A stretch of 64,000 nucleotides of DNA from Closterium sp. Naga37s-1. Its lineage: Eukaryota; Streptophyta; Zygnematophyceae; Desmidiales; Closteriaceae. Made by a program: the position numbers and the translations under genes. The DNA lies in contig CANJKZ010000264.1 in the NCBI GenBank assembly GCA_947471745.1, positions 1,642,501 through 1,706,500 of the forward strand. Reading direction: 5' to 3'. The stretch's first letter is position 1; every line of letters begins with the position of its first letter. This document shows, piece after piece, positions 29,201-39,076 of the stretch. The notes below the pieces were generated by a model. That model worked only from the letters and a program-made list of their open reading frames with translations, searched no databases and had not been told where the DNA came from.

Positions 29201-30898
29201 CTGCTTCAATAAGGGCATTGCCACATGCCCCAAGCGTCGGTGTGCCGTTGCCCAATCTGTCTCCCCAGATCTGGCCGACACCTTCACACCAACCCCTCCA
29301 ACGGCGTTGCACTCCCCCTGGGATGCAGACCCCTCTCCAGCCTGCCCCCCACCGTGCCACGCCAACGCCGGCAGCTGCCACATGGATCTGTACACATCCT
29401 TGCTCTCGTGCAGATCCCAAAGCACCCGATTTCCCAGCTGCCCCTTGTACGTGCGTGCCCCATCCGTGCTAGTGCTCACCCCAGCCTTGGCAAGCTTACG
29501 GAGGGAGATGAGGTTGGCCTTGAGATCAGGAACAAGGAGAACGTCGTGCAGCACCACCGGCTTGCCATCCGCTCCCTTGAATGCAGCTCGTCCCGCACCA
29601 ACCTTCAGCACGTGTCCAGAGGCAGAGCACACCTCATTGATCGGTGCAGCTCGTACGTCATCAAGCAGCTCCTTGCGCGGCGTCATCGTCCAAGCAGCGC
29701 CCGTGTCCAACACCCAATAGTCTAGGGGATGCAGCTCTGCTCCAACCTTGGCAGAGGCGTCTCCTTGCTCCCCCTGCTCTCCAATATGGAAGAACTGGCC
29801 TGCGGTGCGCTCCTTCTTCTTCTCTGCACCGCCGTTGCTCTTCGGGTTGTTGTCGGACGAATCGGCGACCATGTTCGCGCCGTTTTTCTGGTTCCTCCGC
29901 GCGCCGCCATCCTGGTGACGATTCTGGGGGGTCCATCCATCGGGTTTCTTATAACACAAAAACCAGGGGTGCCCCTCCTTCTCACAATACCAGCAACTCC
30001 CTTTCATTTTGCCACCAGCACCCGACTTGCCCCCACGTCCAGATTTCGCACCGGGACCCTTACCGGTACCTCCTTGTTGGTCGTTGGAGTCGTCGTCCTT
30101 CTTTGCACCGCGTCCAGCACCACCGAAGCCACGTCCTCTGCCACGTCGGCTCCCTTGCATCCCGTAGCCGCTGCTGCCGTCGTCTCCACCCCTCAGTTGG
30201 CGGCGACGGAAGTCCTCCTCCAGAATCTTCGTCCGCACCCACTCGAGCGTCCACAAGCTCTGGTTCTGCGGCAGGCTCAATCCGCTCGTGAATTGAAGCC
30301 ACGATTCCGGCAGCAGCGATAGCATCTTCAAGCACTTGGTCTGCTCCGGGTAGGTGATTCCTGCGGTCGCCAACTTCGCGTAGAGGTCACGCATTTTGTC
30401 CAAAACAGGTTGCACCGGCTCTCCCTCGCTCAAGCGCAACGAGAACAGCTCCCTCTCCAGCATCAACGTTGCGACAACGGAGGTCGGGGCGTGCAGCTCC
30501 TTCAACACGGTCCACGCCTTCGGACCGCAATCAACCTCCGGCAGCAGGTGCATGACGTGGTGACGCTGGTTCAGCTCCAAACTCTGTGACATCAAGTAGT
30601 AGCCAGCCGAGGCGCGCTCGTCCCAATCTTCCTGCAGCGCGGGGTCACTCGGTCTAGGCTCCTCCCCAATCATTAGTTTCAACAAACCAATCTGACGGAA
30701 GTAAAGTTGCATTTTCCATGCCCAATCATCATAGCCCTCACCATTGAACTTCTCGACGGTGAAGTTCTTCAGCACCTCCTTGATCAACGAGCCCTGGTTT
30801 GTTCGCGCTCCCCTTGGCGCCGAAACACCAGAATCCTGGCTGCCGCTACGATCTTGGGCTGAAGATTCACCAGCTCCCGCCGAGGTATTTCCCGCCAT
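26297..30898 (-). CDS. A1 Gag-Pol polyprotein (Ty1/copia)
   Basis: A 1533-residue polyprotein from the ATG at 30896-30898, 46 bases after the LTR. Gag (UBN2-like) covers about residues 50-235. An Arg/Gly-rich stretch follows, then a zinc knuckle CX2CX4HX4C at 302-315. The aspartic protease DTGA is at 398-401 and the GAG-pre-integrase zinc region at about 547-600. Integrase has Asp 617, Asp 681 and Glu 717 (DD35E). RT runs from about 1020 with YVDD at 1194-1197 (27308-27319), and RNase H from about 1380 to the end (TDATWAS, SSVESEYMA, CDSKGA, ADFLTKRL). No stop or frameshift, and all catalytic residues are present. As in other copia elements, Gag and Pol share one frame, so Gag excess must be made another way. 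Likely an autonomous element. Confidence 0.95.
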   Translation of the reverse strand: MAGNTSAGAGESSAQDRSGSQDSGVSAPRGARTNQGSLIKEVLKNFTVEKFNGEGYDDWAWKMQLYFRQIGLLKLMIGEEPRPSDPALQEDWDERASAGYYLMSQSLELNQRHHVMHLLPEVDCGPKAWTVLKELHAPTSVVATLMLERELFSLRLSEGEPVQPVLDKMRDLYAKLATAGITYPEQTKCLKMLSLLPESWLQFTSGLSLPQNQSLWTLEWVRTKILEEDFRRRQLRGGDDGSSGYGMQGSRRGRGRGFGGAGRGAKKDDDSNDQQGGTGKGPGAKSGRGGKSGAGGKMKGSCWYCEKEGHPWFLCYKKPDGWTPQNRHQDGGARRNQKNGANMVADSSDNNPKSNGGAEKKKERTAGQFFHIGEQGEQGDASAKVGAELHPLDYWVLDTGAAWTMTPRKELLDDVRAAPINEVCSASGHVLKVGAGRAAFKGADGKPVVLHDVLLVPDLKANLISLRKLAKAGVSTSTDGARTYKGQLGNRVLWDLHESKDVYRSMWQLPALAWHGGGQAGEGSASQGECNAVGGVGVKVSARSGETDWATAHRRLGHVAMPLLKQLEKDGAVKGLKLNGQPPDDNCEICLLSKFTRFPFHSMTGRSKKPLELVHMDLVGPLPVQGHKGEQYFLTIVDDWSRLIWAYPLKQKDHAASTIKEDWLPFVEKQAECVVKRIRTDRGGEFLGAETTAWLKKQGIQRELTTAYSPQSNGVAERANRTILETARALLIESGMGNSMWPHAVRHATVARNRVLTKVGNESWVPLERWLGRKPPVDMLRVFGCMAVAHVPKKYRSKSGASAIWCVHLGLAAESKGLLLWEPSKGVLFDSRDVKFVEGMMYGGWKKQPETKVSQQMEQITMQLDLTPSVWEEGEEAAAEGGDGEKVQEAPAGGGDIVETSGSTKEAAGSEGGEQQLGKAKVPALPSRRKPKGVVMRGWETPVSRPGRTRMATMKLTAGADVAEQQLGNEEALLILPHGYDPDEEDEPAYCFLAPAPEEPASMEEALAGPDREKWLVSRDAEYQSLLENGTWDLVVLPEGKKAVQCKWVLRIKTDDKRQVTIYKSRLVAKGFMQKEKQDFNEIFAPTAKPPTLRVLLADAAVSGKSIIQMDISTAFLNGILEEDVYMTQPPGYEDGTGRVCKLKKSIYGLKQAPRCWYQKLAAVLEEMGFRTSSCDESIFLKGEGEKLVLFLVYVDDILLFSSSMKEIQNVQQQLMKNFKCKTLGEVKYYLGMHVERDLDHRWLKLHQEKFIKELGEKYGIENERKVATPLPAEFKLVKAAEDEGVEAEEQQQFQSLVGSLLYAAVHTRPDISFSVGQLARVVKNPSEEQVDAAERVVKYLNSHPSIGVQYSASAQMKQKGVEVLKEKGERLGEGKLFLTCFTDATWASEKDDSSSVGGYICVVGGGPVSWRSKKQTETALSSVESEYMAMFHGVKEVIWLRRLLEEIGQEQKVATPLFCDSKGALGMARNAVLHGLNKHMRIKWHWLRKEVKRGTVNPIYIKTHQQPADFLTKRLADEPHWRCVRMSGMSMN

Positions 30899-30929
30899 AG
30901 CTACCTATAACGAGGATCACTATAACGCA

Positions 30930-30941
30930 GCTCTGATACCA
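30930..30941 (-). promoter_or_regulatory. A1 primer binding site (initiator tRNA-Met)
   Basis: TGGTATCAGAGC on the minus strand, three bases inside the 5' LTR. It is the sequence classically found in plant copia elements, complementary to the 3' end of initiator tRNA-Met, which primes minus-strand cDNA. Confidence 0.9.
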
Positions 30942-30944
30942 GCT

Positions 30945-32036
30945 TGTTGGTGTAAGGGCCTAATAAACTCAGGCTATTAAGACGTTATCCAACTTAAAAC
31001 CTCTCCTCGGGGTCACCTCCAAGGGTCCCTGGGTGCTTGGTACAAGACCAGCCCCTATCCTCGGGTCCGAGTTTGTAGAGAGAGGGATCAAGAGGGACTT
31101 AGTCAAAACAGCAAGAGTACCTTGAATGTCGCGCAGCGTGTCGTGCAGACCGTCGATCGGATTAAGCTGAGATCTTGCTATATCGAAGCTCACTCTAAGA
31201 GCTTTCAAAAGAGCCAAGTTGCCTCGCGAAAAGTTCTGCCATTGCAGAGTTACGAAATGGACAGCGTTGGCCTAGCGTTGAAGTGCTAGCGTACTAGCGT
31301 TGACTCGGTAGCATTCTGCCGTCGAACCGCGTGGATACGAAATTCCAGCAAGGAAGGAATTCGCTTGAATCAATTTGAATATCTTCAGGTACAAACAGAG
31401 AAGGAATATATAGTTCTAGCTAGCAAGGACCTTGGGAATCAACCTGGGAACAACAAGGGATGATCCCAAATAATTCCAAGCAACAGAACCAACCTGGCTG
31501 GACAAAACAGCAGGTGGTAGGTTGGTAAACAACCTCTGGTTCTGTTTTTCCAACCTGGGAAAACAACAACCAGGTTCAGGTCCTAAAAACAGAACCTGTT
31601 TTGTCTTTGCCCAACCAGCCAAATGCTAGTTCCGCTGGTTTCCCCTGGCCCTGTAGCATGCAGATACAGACAAACAACATCCAACCTTCACCTAAATTGT
31701 ACCCCTATAGTGCCTGCCCTGCTACACTATAGTCAACCAAACAAAACAGTACAAGTTCGAGTTGGATAGAACTGAATCTGCGCACTCAATTAAACCGAAC
31801 TGCAAAGCTTCCATCTTGGGTTCCTTTGCGAGCTCGTCCTTTCTGCTTGCACTGTTCATAGCGCGTACAATGTTGTGCCGAAGCGCACATTGCGCGAGTA
31901 CCTGCAAATGTATCAAGCGAAAATTGCGAAAACAAACAAACACACGAACATTCCATCCACACCCAAATGCATTCGCACACGCATGCTCGTACAAACAGAC
32001 GGCAGGATGTCGTGCAATGTGAATTTGCACCCAACA
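30945..32036 (-). repeat. A1 5' LTR (1092 bp) with TATA element
   Basis: TGTTGGGTGCAAATTC to CACCAACA on the minus strand. A TATATATT-like box at about 31405-31413 (minus) is the likely core promoter, which puts the transcript start near 31380. Downstream within the LTR, a 15-codon ATG frame (31195-31242) is conserved in all A copies. Confidence 0.88.
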
Positions 32037-32041
32037 GGATC

Positions 32042-32184
32042 ACCACTCATTCTAAGCACAAGTAAGCAGCCGCAAGGCCAATTCACATGTATAGTGATAA
32101 TAGCAAGGCAAAACATTGATCACAACCTAGCAAGAGGAAACATGTAGGTATCAATATAGATATCAGTGTACAACAAGTGCAAGA
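32042..32184 (-). other. B4 3' untranslated region, distal part
   Basis: Noncoding family B sequence (complement of CACATGTG...GGCC-type blocks and TAGGTTGTG), continuing B4 on the far side of A1. It would join to 25058-25161. Confidence 0.7.
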
Positions 32185-33309
32185 TCAAGAGACAAGCAGG
32201 TGAGGCAGAACGGGCAGAAGCCGAAGAGCAGTGCAAAAACGCTGAAGATCAACAGACTCGAGGGCCTTGGTGAAGACATCAGCAGTGTTGGCTTGAGAGG
32301 CCACGCAAGAAACCCGAAGCTGACCACGATGCTGCAGCTCTCGAGCAAGAAAGTAGCGAAGAGCAATGTGCTTCATTCTGTGCTCCAGTCTCTGCTCGTG
32401 ACACAAGGCAAGCATGGCCTTGTTGTTGACATACAGAACTAGAGGAGAACGAGGCCGCTCCCCCAAGTCAGTCAGCAGGTAGGTCAGCCAGCGTAGCTCC
32501 TGTGCAGCCATAGCCCCGGCGTAGATCTCGGCCTCACAGCTGGAACCAAGCTCAGAAGAAGAACGAGTGGACCTCCATGAGACAGAACCAGAGCCAAGAC
32601 TGAAGGTGTAACCGTGTGACGAACGCTGACTCACCTGGTCGTCGGCCCAAGATACGTTGGAGTGTCCCGTGAGTACCACAGAGCCCTGTCCTCCAAGCAC
32701 GAGCCCCATGCCCGATGTATTGCACAAGTAACACAGTACCCTCTTCGCAGCATCCCATTGCACCTTTCGTTGTCTACCGGGAGCCACATAGTGAGCCAAG
32801 AACCACGTGTGCACTTCATCAGGTACATGAGGCAACCCACAAGCTCTGGGTACAGACCATTCGGCTCTACGGTCTTGTCCGAAGGTAGAGCTGAGAGCGA
32901 GTGGCCGGTAGACAGAGGAGTGGGCTGTGGCGAGGAGTACTGGAAGCCAAAGCGCAGAAGGACCTGGTGCACCATGTGTGACTGAGTCAGGGTGGTTGTG
33001 CTTCGTGCTCTGTCCCGGGTGATCTGCAAGCCAAGATAGCTACGTAGCTCACCCAGGTCAGTGCAGGTGTATCTGTCCTACAGCTCCGCCTTCACTAGGG
33101 CCAGCGCCTCCGTATCAGTAGTAGCAAAAACCAAGTCGTCGACGTACACTAGAACGTAGAACGGCGGCAGGGTAGTGTCGCTGCGTAGAAACAGCGACGG
33201 GTCAGCAGAGGAAGGAGCAATCCCAAGAGCCGCAAGTGTAGTCTTAGTGTGTCGTGCCACTCTCGGGGTGCCTGGTGGAGACCGTAGACTGGCCGCCGGA
33301 GGCTCCACT
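32185..33309 (-). pseudogene. B4 RT C-terminal half and RNase H
   Basis: Minus strand. RT starts mid-domain at MEPPAASLRSP (33308), with YVDD at 33135-33146, then a stop after KAEL near 33080 where relatives have LQKR. RNase H (32185-32835) is open for 216 codons with LGSSCEAEIYAG and VLYVNNKA (Asp to Asn in the usual VDNKA) and ends in ANTADVFTKAL plus a diverged tail. About 70 codons between them need a frame change. Truncated and dead. Confidence 0.8.
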
Positions 33310-35655
33310 TAGTACCAACCATATCGGTAAGTAACGCACTTTCTCTTAGTACCAATCATATGGGTAAGTAACGCACTTTCTCTTAGTACCAACCATATGC
33401 GTAATTAACGCACTTACACTTTGTACCAACCGTATGGGTAAGTAACACACTTACTCTTTGTACCAACCATATGGGTAAGTAATACATTTACTCTTAGTAC
33501 CAACCATATAGGAAAGTAACACACATACTCTTAGTACCAACCATATGGGTAAGTAACGCACCTTCTCTTAGTACCAACCATATGGGTAAGTAACGCACTT
33601 TCTCTTAGTACCAATCATATGGGTAAGTAACGCACTTACTCCTAGTACCAACCATATGGGTAAGTAACGCACGTACTCTTCGTACCAACCATATGGGTAA
33701 ATAACGCATTTACTCTTACTACCAACCATATGGGTAAGTAACACACATACTCTTCGTACCAACCATATGGGTAAGTAACACACATACTCTTCGTACCAGC
33801 CATATAGGTAAGTAACGCATTTTCTCTACCAACCATATGTGTAAGTAACGCACTTTCTCTTAGTACCAACCATATAGGTAAGTAACGCACTTTCTCTTAG
33901 TACCAATCATATGGGTAAGTAACGCACTTTCTCTTAGTACCAACCATATGGGTAATTAACGCACTTACTCTTTGTACCAACCGTATGGGTAAGTAACACA
34001 CTTACTCTTTGTACTAACCATATTTTATGTAACGCATTTACTCTTGGTACGAACCATATGGGTAACTAATGCACTTACTCTTTGTACCAACCATATAGGT
34101 AAGTAACGCACTTTCTCTTAGTACCAATCATATAGGTAAGTAACGCACATACTCTTAGTACCAACCATATGGGTTAGTAACGCACTTACTCTTTGTACCA
34201 ACCATATGGGTAAGTAATACATTTACTCTTAGTACCAACCATATGGGTAAGTAACACACATACTCTTCGTACCAACCATATGGGTAAGTAACGCACCTTC
34301 TCTACCAACCATATGTGTAAGTAACGCACTTTCTCTTAGTACCAACCATATGTATAAGTAACGCACTTTCTCTTAGTACCAATCATATGGGTCAGTAACG
34401 CACTTTCTCTTAGTACCAACCATAGGGTAAGTAACGCACTTACTCTTAGTACCAACCATATGGGTAAGTAACCCACTTACTCTTTGTACCAACCATTTAG
34501 GTATGTAACGCATTTAGTCTTGGTACGAACCATATGGGTAAGTAACACACATACTCTTCGTACCAACCATATGGGTAAGTAACGCACTTTCTCTTAGTAC
34601 CAACCATATGTATAAGTAAGGCACTTATTCTTAGTACCAACTCTATGGGTAGTAACGCACTTTCTCCTAGTACCAATTATATGGGTAAGTATCGCACTTA
34701 CTCTTAATACCAACCATATGTGTAAGTAACGCACTTATTCTTTTTACCTACCATATAGGTATGTAACGCATTTACTCTTGGTACGAACCATATGGGTAAG
34801 TAAAACACTTACTCTTTGTACCAACCTTATGGGTAACTAACGCACATACTCTTCGTACTAACCATATTGGTAAGTAACGCACTTACTCTTAGTACCAACC
34901 ATATGGGTAAGTAACGCACGTACTCTTCGTACCAACCATATGAGTAAGTAACGCACGTACTCTTTGTACCAACCATATGGATAAGTAATACACTTACTCT
35001 TCGTACCAACCATATGGGTAAGTAACACACATACTCTTCGTACCAACCATATGGGTAAGTAACGCACTTTCTCTTAGTACCAACCATATGTGTAAGTAAT
35101 GCACTTACTTTTAGTACCAACCATATGGGTAAGTAACGCACTTTCTCTTAGTACCAATCATATGGGTAAGTAACGCACTTTCTCTTAGTACCAACCATAT
35201 GCGTAAGTAATGCACTTACTCTTAGTACCAACCATATGGGTAAGTAACCCACTTACTCTTTGTACCAACCATATGGGTAACTAACGCACATACTCTTCGT
35301 ACCAACCATATGGGTAAGTAACGCACGTACTCTTAGAACCAACCATATGGGTAAGTAACGCACGTACTCTTCGTACCAACCATATGGGTAAGTAATGCAT
35401 TTACTCTTAGTACCAACGATATGGATAAGTAACATACATACTCTTCGTACCAACCATGTGAGTAAGTATACACTTACTCCTAGTACTAACCACATGGGTA
35501 AGTAAATCACCAACCCTATGAGTAAGTAACGCACTTACTCTTTATACCAACTATATGGGTAAATAACGCATTTACTCTTTATTCCAACCATATGGGTAAG
35601 TAACGCATTTACTCTTTATACCAACCATATGGGTAAGAAACGCATTTACTCGTAG
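33310..35655 (+). repeat. 37-bp satellite, array M4
   Basis: About 63 monomers in the M1/M5 orientation, opposite to M2 and M3. It begins at TTAGTACCAACC right against truncated B4 RT and ends at CGTAG against the B5 LTR. CTTAG and CTTTG variants of the unit alternate. Confidence 0.93.
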
Positions 35656-35816
35656 TGTTAGAATCCTTAGGTGAGAATGATTGAGTAGGAAGCAAGGAAG
35701 GGTACAAGTAGAATTTCGAGAGAATTCTGTACCCCCTAAGGCTAAACCCACTATAGCCTAGACAAATGTAAACACATGAACTAAGCCTAGATATAACTAA
35801 GCATATATGTTTGACA
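35656..35816 (-). repeat. B5 3' LTR (161 bp)
   Basis: TGTTAGAATCCTTAGG to ATGTTTGACA on the plus strand. Longer than other family B LTRs and diverged except near its ends. CACCCCCATAGGCGAAGTGGGGG (35817-35839 region), the polypurine complement, follows. Confidence 0.8.
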
Positions 35817-36053
35817 CACCCCCATAGGCGAAGTGGGGGATAGCCAGAACAAGTAATGGTCACAAGACCAGTCAAGAAAAGCAAAGCAAGCTCAGGGTGG
35901 ATCACAAAGTCACCACACAGTCCGAGCACAAGCAAAGGGCCAAAAGGCCAGTTCACATGCAGAGTTATATACAGTGAACAAACAATACAGTGATCATACC
36001 CTAACAAGTGTAAGCATGCAGGTATATAGATAGATCACAGTACAGGCAGAGTC
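35817..36053 (-). other. B5 3' untranslated region
   Basis: Noncoding. The same conserved block as in B1 (GGTGGATCACAAAGTCACC and GGCCAGTTCACATGC on the plus strand). Confidence 0.72.
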
Positions 36054-36560
36054 AGGCAGTAAGTAAGTGAGGCAAAGTAGGCACAAGGCCTAACACAGTA
36101 ACAAAGCGCTGATGGTCACCAGGCGGAAGTGCCTTCGTGAAGACATTAGCAGTGTTGGCCCGAGTGGACACGTACGCTAGACGAAGCTGACCACGCTGCT
36201 GCAACTCTCGAGCAAGGCTATCATGGCCTTGTTGTCTACGTACAGGACTGGAGGCGAACGAGGCTGCTCTCCCAGGTCGGTCAACAAGTAGGTGAGCCAG
36301 CGTAGCTCCTGAGCAGCCATGGCTCCAGCGTAGATCTCAGCCTCACAGCTGGAGCTGAGAACTGAAGACGAGCGGGAAGACTGCCAAGAAACCGAGCCGG
36401 ACCCAAGGCTGAAGGTGTAACCCTGCGACGACCGCTGCGTAGCTGAGTCGTCAACCCAGGAGGCGTCTGCGTGACCAGTGAGGACAACAGGACCCCGTCC
36501 TTCAAGCACAAGCCCCATGCCCGACGTACTGCACAGGTAACGACGTCCTCTTCGCAGCAT
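36054..36560 (-). pseudogene. B5 RNase H with two frameshifts
   Basis: Shows GHADASW, SSSCEAEIYAG and VLYVDNKAM. Relative to B3, one base is missing after AAKR (about 36550), and 58 bases are missing at 36211-36217, between two CCTTG words, which removes the CQEQRLEH...YF segment and shifts frame. The tail (PPGDHQRF) continues to about 36054. Confidence 0.8.
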
Positions 36561-37335
36561 CCCAGTGCACCTTTCGGTGCCTACCGGGAGCCACGTAGCG
36601 AGCCAGAAGGCTGAGAGGGTACGCGAGGTCAGGTCGTGTGCAAGTCATCAGGTACATGAGGCAACCTACAAGCTCTGGGTACGGACCACTCGGCTCTACG
36701 GACTTGTCCGAAGGTGGAGCTGAGAGCGAGTGGCTGGTAGACAGAGGAGTGAGCTGTGGCGAGGAGTACTGGAAGCCGAAGCGCTGAAGGACCTGGTGCA
36801 CCATGTGTGACTGAGCCAGTGTGATGGTGCGCCGTGCTCTGTCCCGGGTGATCTGCAGGCCAAGGTAGCTGCGCAGTTCACCCAGGTCAGTGCAGGTATG
36901 TCTCTTCTGCAGCTCGGACTTCACTAGGGTCAGTGCCTCAGTGTCAGCCGTGGCAAAGACGAGGTCGTCGACGTACACTAGGACGTAGAAGGGCAGCAGC
37001 GAGGTGTCGTTGCGTAGAAACAGCGACGGGTCTGCTGTAGAAGGAACAAACCCAAGAGCCGCAAGCGTAGTCCTGAGTGTGTCGTGCCACTCGCGAGGCG
37101 CCTGGCCAAGACTGTAGAGTGGCCGGCGGAGGCTCCACTGGGTACCTGTAGGAAACGAGCCAGTGAAACCAGGTGGTCGGCGCAGCCAGATCTCCTCGTG
37201 CAGGCTGCCCTGCAGGAAGGCAGTACTGAAGTCCAGGGAGTGTAACTCGTAGTTACGCTGAGCAGCTACGTGCAGCAACACCCGAAGAGTAGTCATCTTC
37301 GGGGTGGGGGAGAAGGTCTGGAAGTAGTCAACTCC
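36502..37335 (-). pseudogene. B5 reverse transcriptase, main part
   Basis: Open from MTTLRVLLHV (37296) through LDFSTAFLQGSL, an APREWHDTL segment, YVLVYVDDLVF (catalytic YVDD) and the thumb/connection region to KVHWDAAKR. It is separated from the upstream RT segment only by a TAG (37336-37338, where relatives have CAG). This is the best-preserved RT of the family B copies. Confidence 0.85.
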
Positions 37336-39076
37336 CTATCGCAGACTGAAACCTCGAGCAACGTAACGCGCCTTGAAGGCAGGCGGAGAACCCGGCGGCC
37401 GCTTCACCCTGAAGATCCACATGCCATCGACTATGTTCACCCCAGGTGGGGGAACCTCGTCGACGTAAGTACCTGTGGACTTCCAGGATGCCATCTCGGC
37501 ATCCATAGCTACCTGCCACAGAGAGGAGTAAGGACCCGTAATCGCCTCTGCGTAAGAGCGCGGGGTCGGGATGTCAGGAGCATCCGGGTCTCCCTCAGGG
37601 GCAAGCAGCAAGGAGGCGAAACGAGGTACAGCAGCTGCAAGACACTCAAAGTCCTCCTGCTTGTCCTCAAGGACGTCTGTGCCAAGAGCACACTCACCCC
37701 CGACGGACGGAGGACTGGCAGGCACAGACTCAGCAACTAGAGCAGAGGCGTAGTCGAGACGGCAGGCAGCAGCAAAGTCAAGTAGCTCAGCAACGAGAGC
37801 AGAAGCAGCAGCAGACTCAAAGGACGGGTCAGTGACAGCAGTGGCAAGGAGACGAGCGACAGTGGGACTGGCAGCACGCGCTCGGTCAGACTCAGGGTCA
37901 GGGACCTCAGGAAGAGAGGACTCAGGAGGAGAAGGCAGAGGAACACGCAGAGGAACAGAGGAAGGACGGAGTGCCATGGTGTGCGTGCCTGGGACAGGGG
38001 GAGGACGCGAACGAGGAGCGCGACGAGCGGTGCGAACAGGTGAGACAGGACGAGACGCAGGCTCACGACGCTCTGTAAGACCTCCAGACTGCTCAGTGTA
38101 AGGAGAGGGAACAGGCAGTGGGGAGGCTGGCTGTAACGGCGGCTGCGACTGGTCAGGCGGTGGACACAGCAAGGGAGGAGGAAGACCAGTAGAAGACGGG
38201 ACACCAAGAACCTGCTGAAGCAGGGGAACGAAGTACGGGCGCGGCCGCACAGGGCCGCACAGGGCCTCCAGCACCAGGGTCAACAGCTCCAGCTCCAGCG
38301 CCTCCTGCGCCAGGGCCTCCAACTCCAGCTACTCCAGCTCCAGCGCCTCGAGCGCCAGCTGCTCCAGGCTCCCTAGGGTCTCCAACTCCAGTAGTAACAG
38401 CAGCACCTCCAGCTCCAGTGCCTCCAGGCTCGCCAGCTCCGGGAGCCCCACTCCGACGGTGTGCGCGCTGAACAAGCCACTCACGCAGCTGCTGCGAGGA
38501 CAGTCGCGGTGAAGCACCAGTAGGACCTCCAGACGAAGCAGCACCCCGAGGCTCAGCACCCCCAGACTCCACACCCTCCGACTCAGTACCCTCAGGCTCC
38601 GCACCCTCCGACTCAGCACCCCCAGGCTCAACACCCTCAGGCTCAGCAACCCCAGACCCAGCACCCTCAGACCCCGGACCCCCCGGCTCCGCACCCCCAG
38701 ACGCAACACCCCCAGACGCAGCACCTGGAGCAGCACCTGAGACGACAGCTACCTGAACAGGCGCAGTACTTGGGAGAGGGTCTACCTGAGACACTCCCGA
38801 GGGAGCAGGACCCTGGGGTGGGAGGGGGTCTACCGGAGGTGGACCGGGAGCAAGGAAGAGCGGCGGGGGCGGGGAAGGGGCAGAGCGGTAGGGGAAGAGA
38901 CGGTAGAAGGGAACCAACTCGTCGAACGTGACATCCTGAGAAGGGAGGACACGGCGCGAGGTGGGGTGGTAAAACTGCCAGCCAGGCGCATCAGGGACAA
39001 AGCCAAGGAAGACGCAGGGAATAGCGCGGGCGGAGAGCTTGTTCGCGGACGTATCGCGAACAAAGGCACGAGAACC
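37336..39076 (-). pseudogene. B5 integrase end, repeat linker and RT start
   Basis: Two frames. From 39076 down to about 38267 it encodes the integrase C-terminal end (DVTFDE), a Pro-rich stretch, GAEPxGAE-type tandem repeats (about 38530-38740) and Gly/Ala repeats. A 10-bp tandem duplication (38247-38256 and 38257-38266) shifts frame. The second frame (37336-about 38246) holds RPRPYFVPLLQ, a Ser/Pro-rich part and RT motifs (GTYVDEVPPPG, MWIFRVKRPPG, KARYVARGF). It ends at a TAG (37336-37338). Confidence 0.8.

Larger units (their letters stand above)
25162..32036 (-). mobile_element. A1: apparently intact copia retrotransposon
   Basis: A 6875-bp minus-strand element with two 1092-bp LTRs beginning TGTTGG and ending CCAACA, flanked on both sides by GGATC (25157-25161 and 32037-32041). 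It has a perfect primer binding site, a polypurine tract and one unbroken 1533-codon gag-pol frame with all catalytic motifs. By eye the LTRs differ at about seven positions, suggesting recent insertion. It interrupts B4. Confidence 0.95.
24918..33309 (-). mobile_element. Copia element B4, 5'-truncated and split by A1
   Basis: On the minus strand it keeps part of RT, RNase H, the 3' untranslated region and a 140-bp 3' LTR (24918-25057). A1 inserted into the 3' untranslated region, duplicating GGATC. The upstream side stops at about 33309 inside RT (GGCTCCAC) and goes straight into satellite, so gag, protease, integrase, leader and 5' LTR are missing. Confidence 0.85.
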
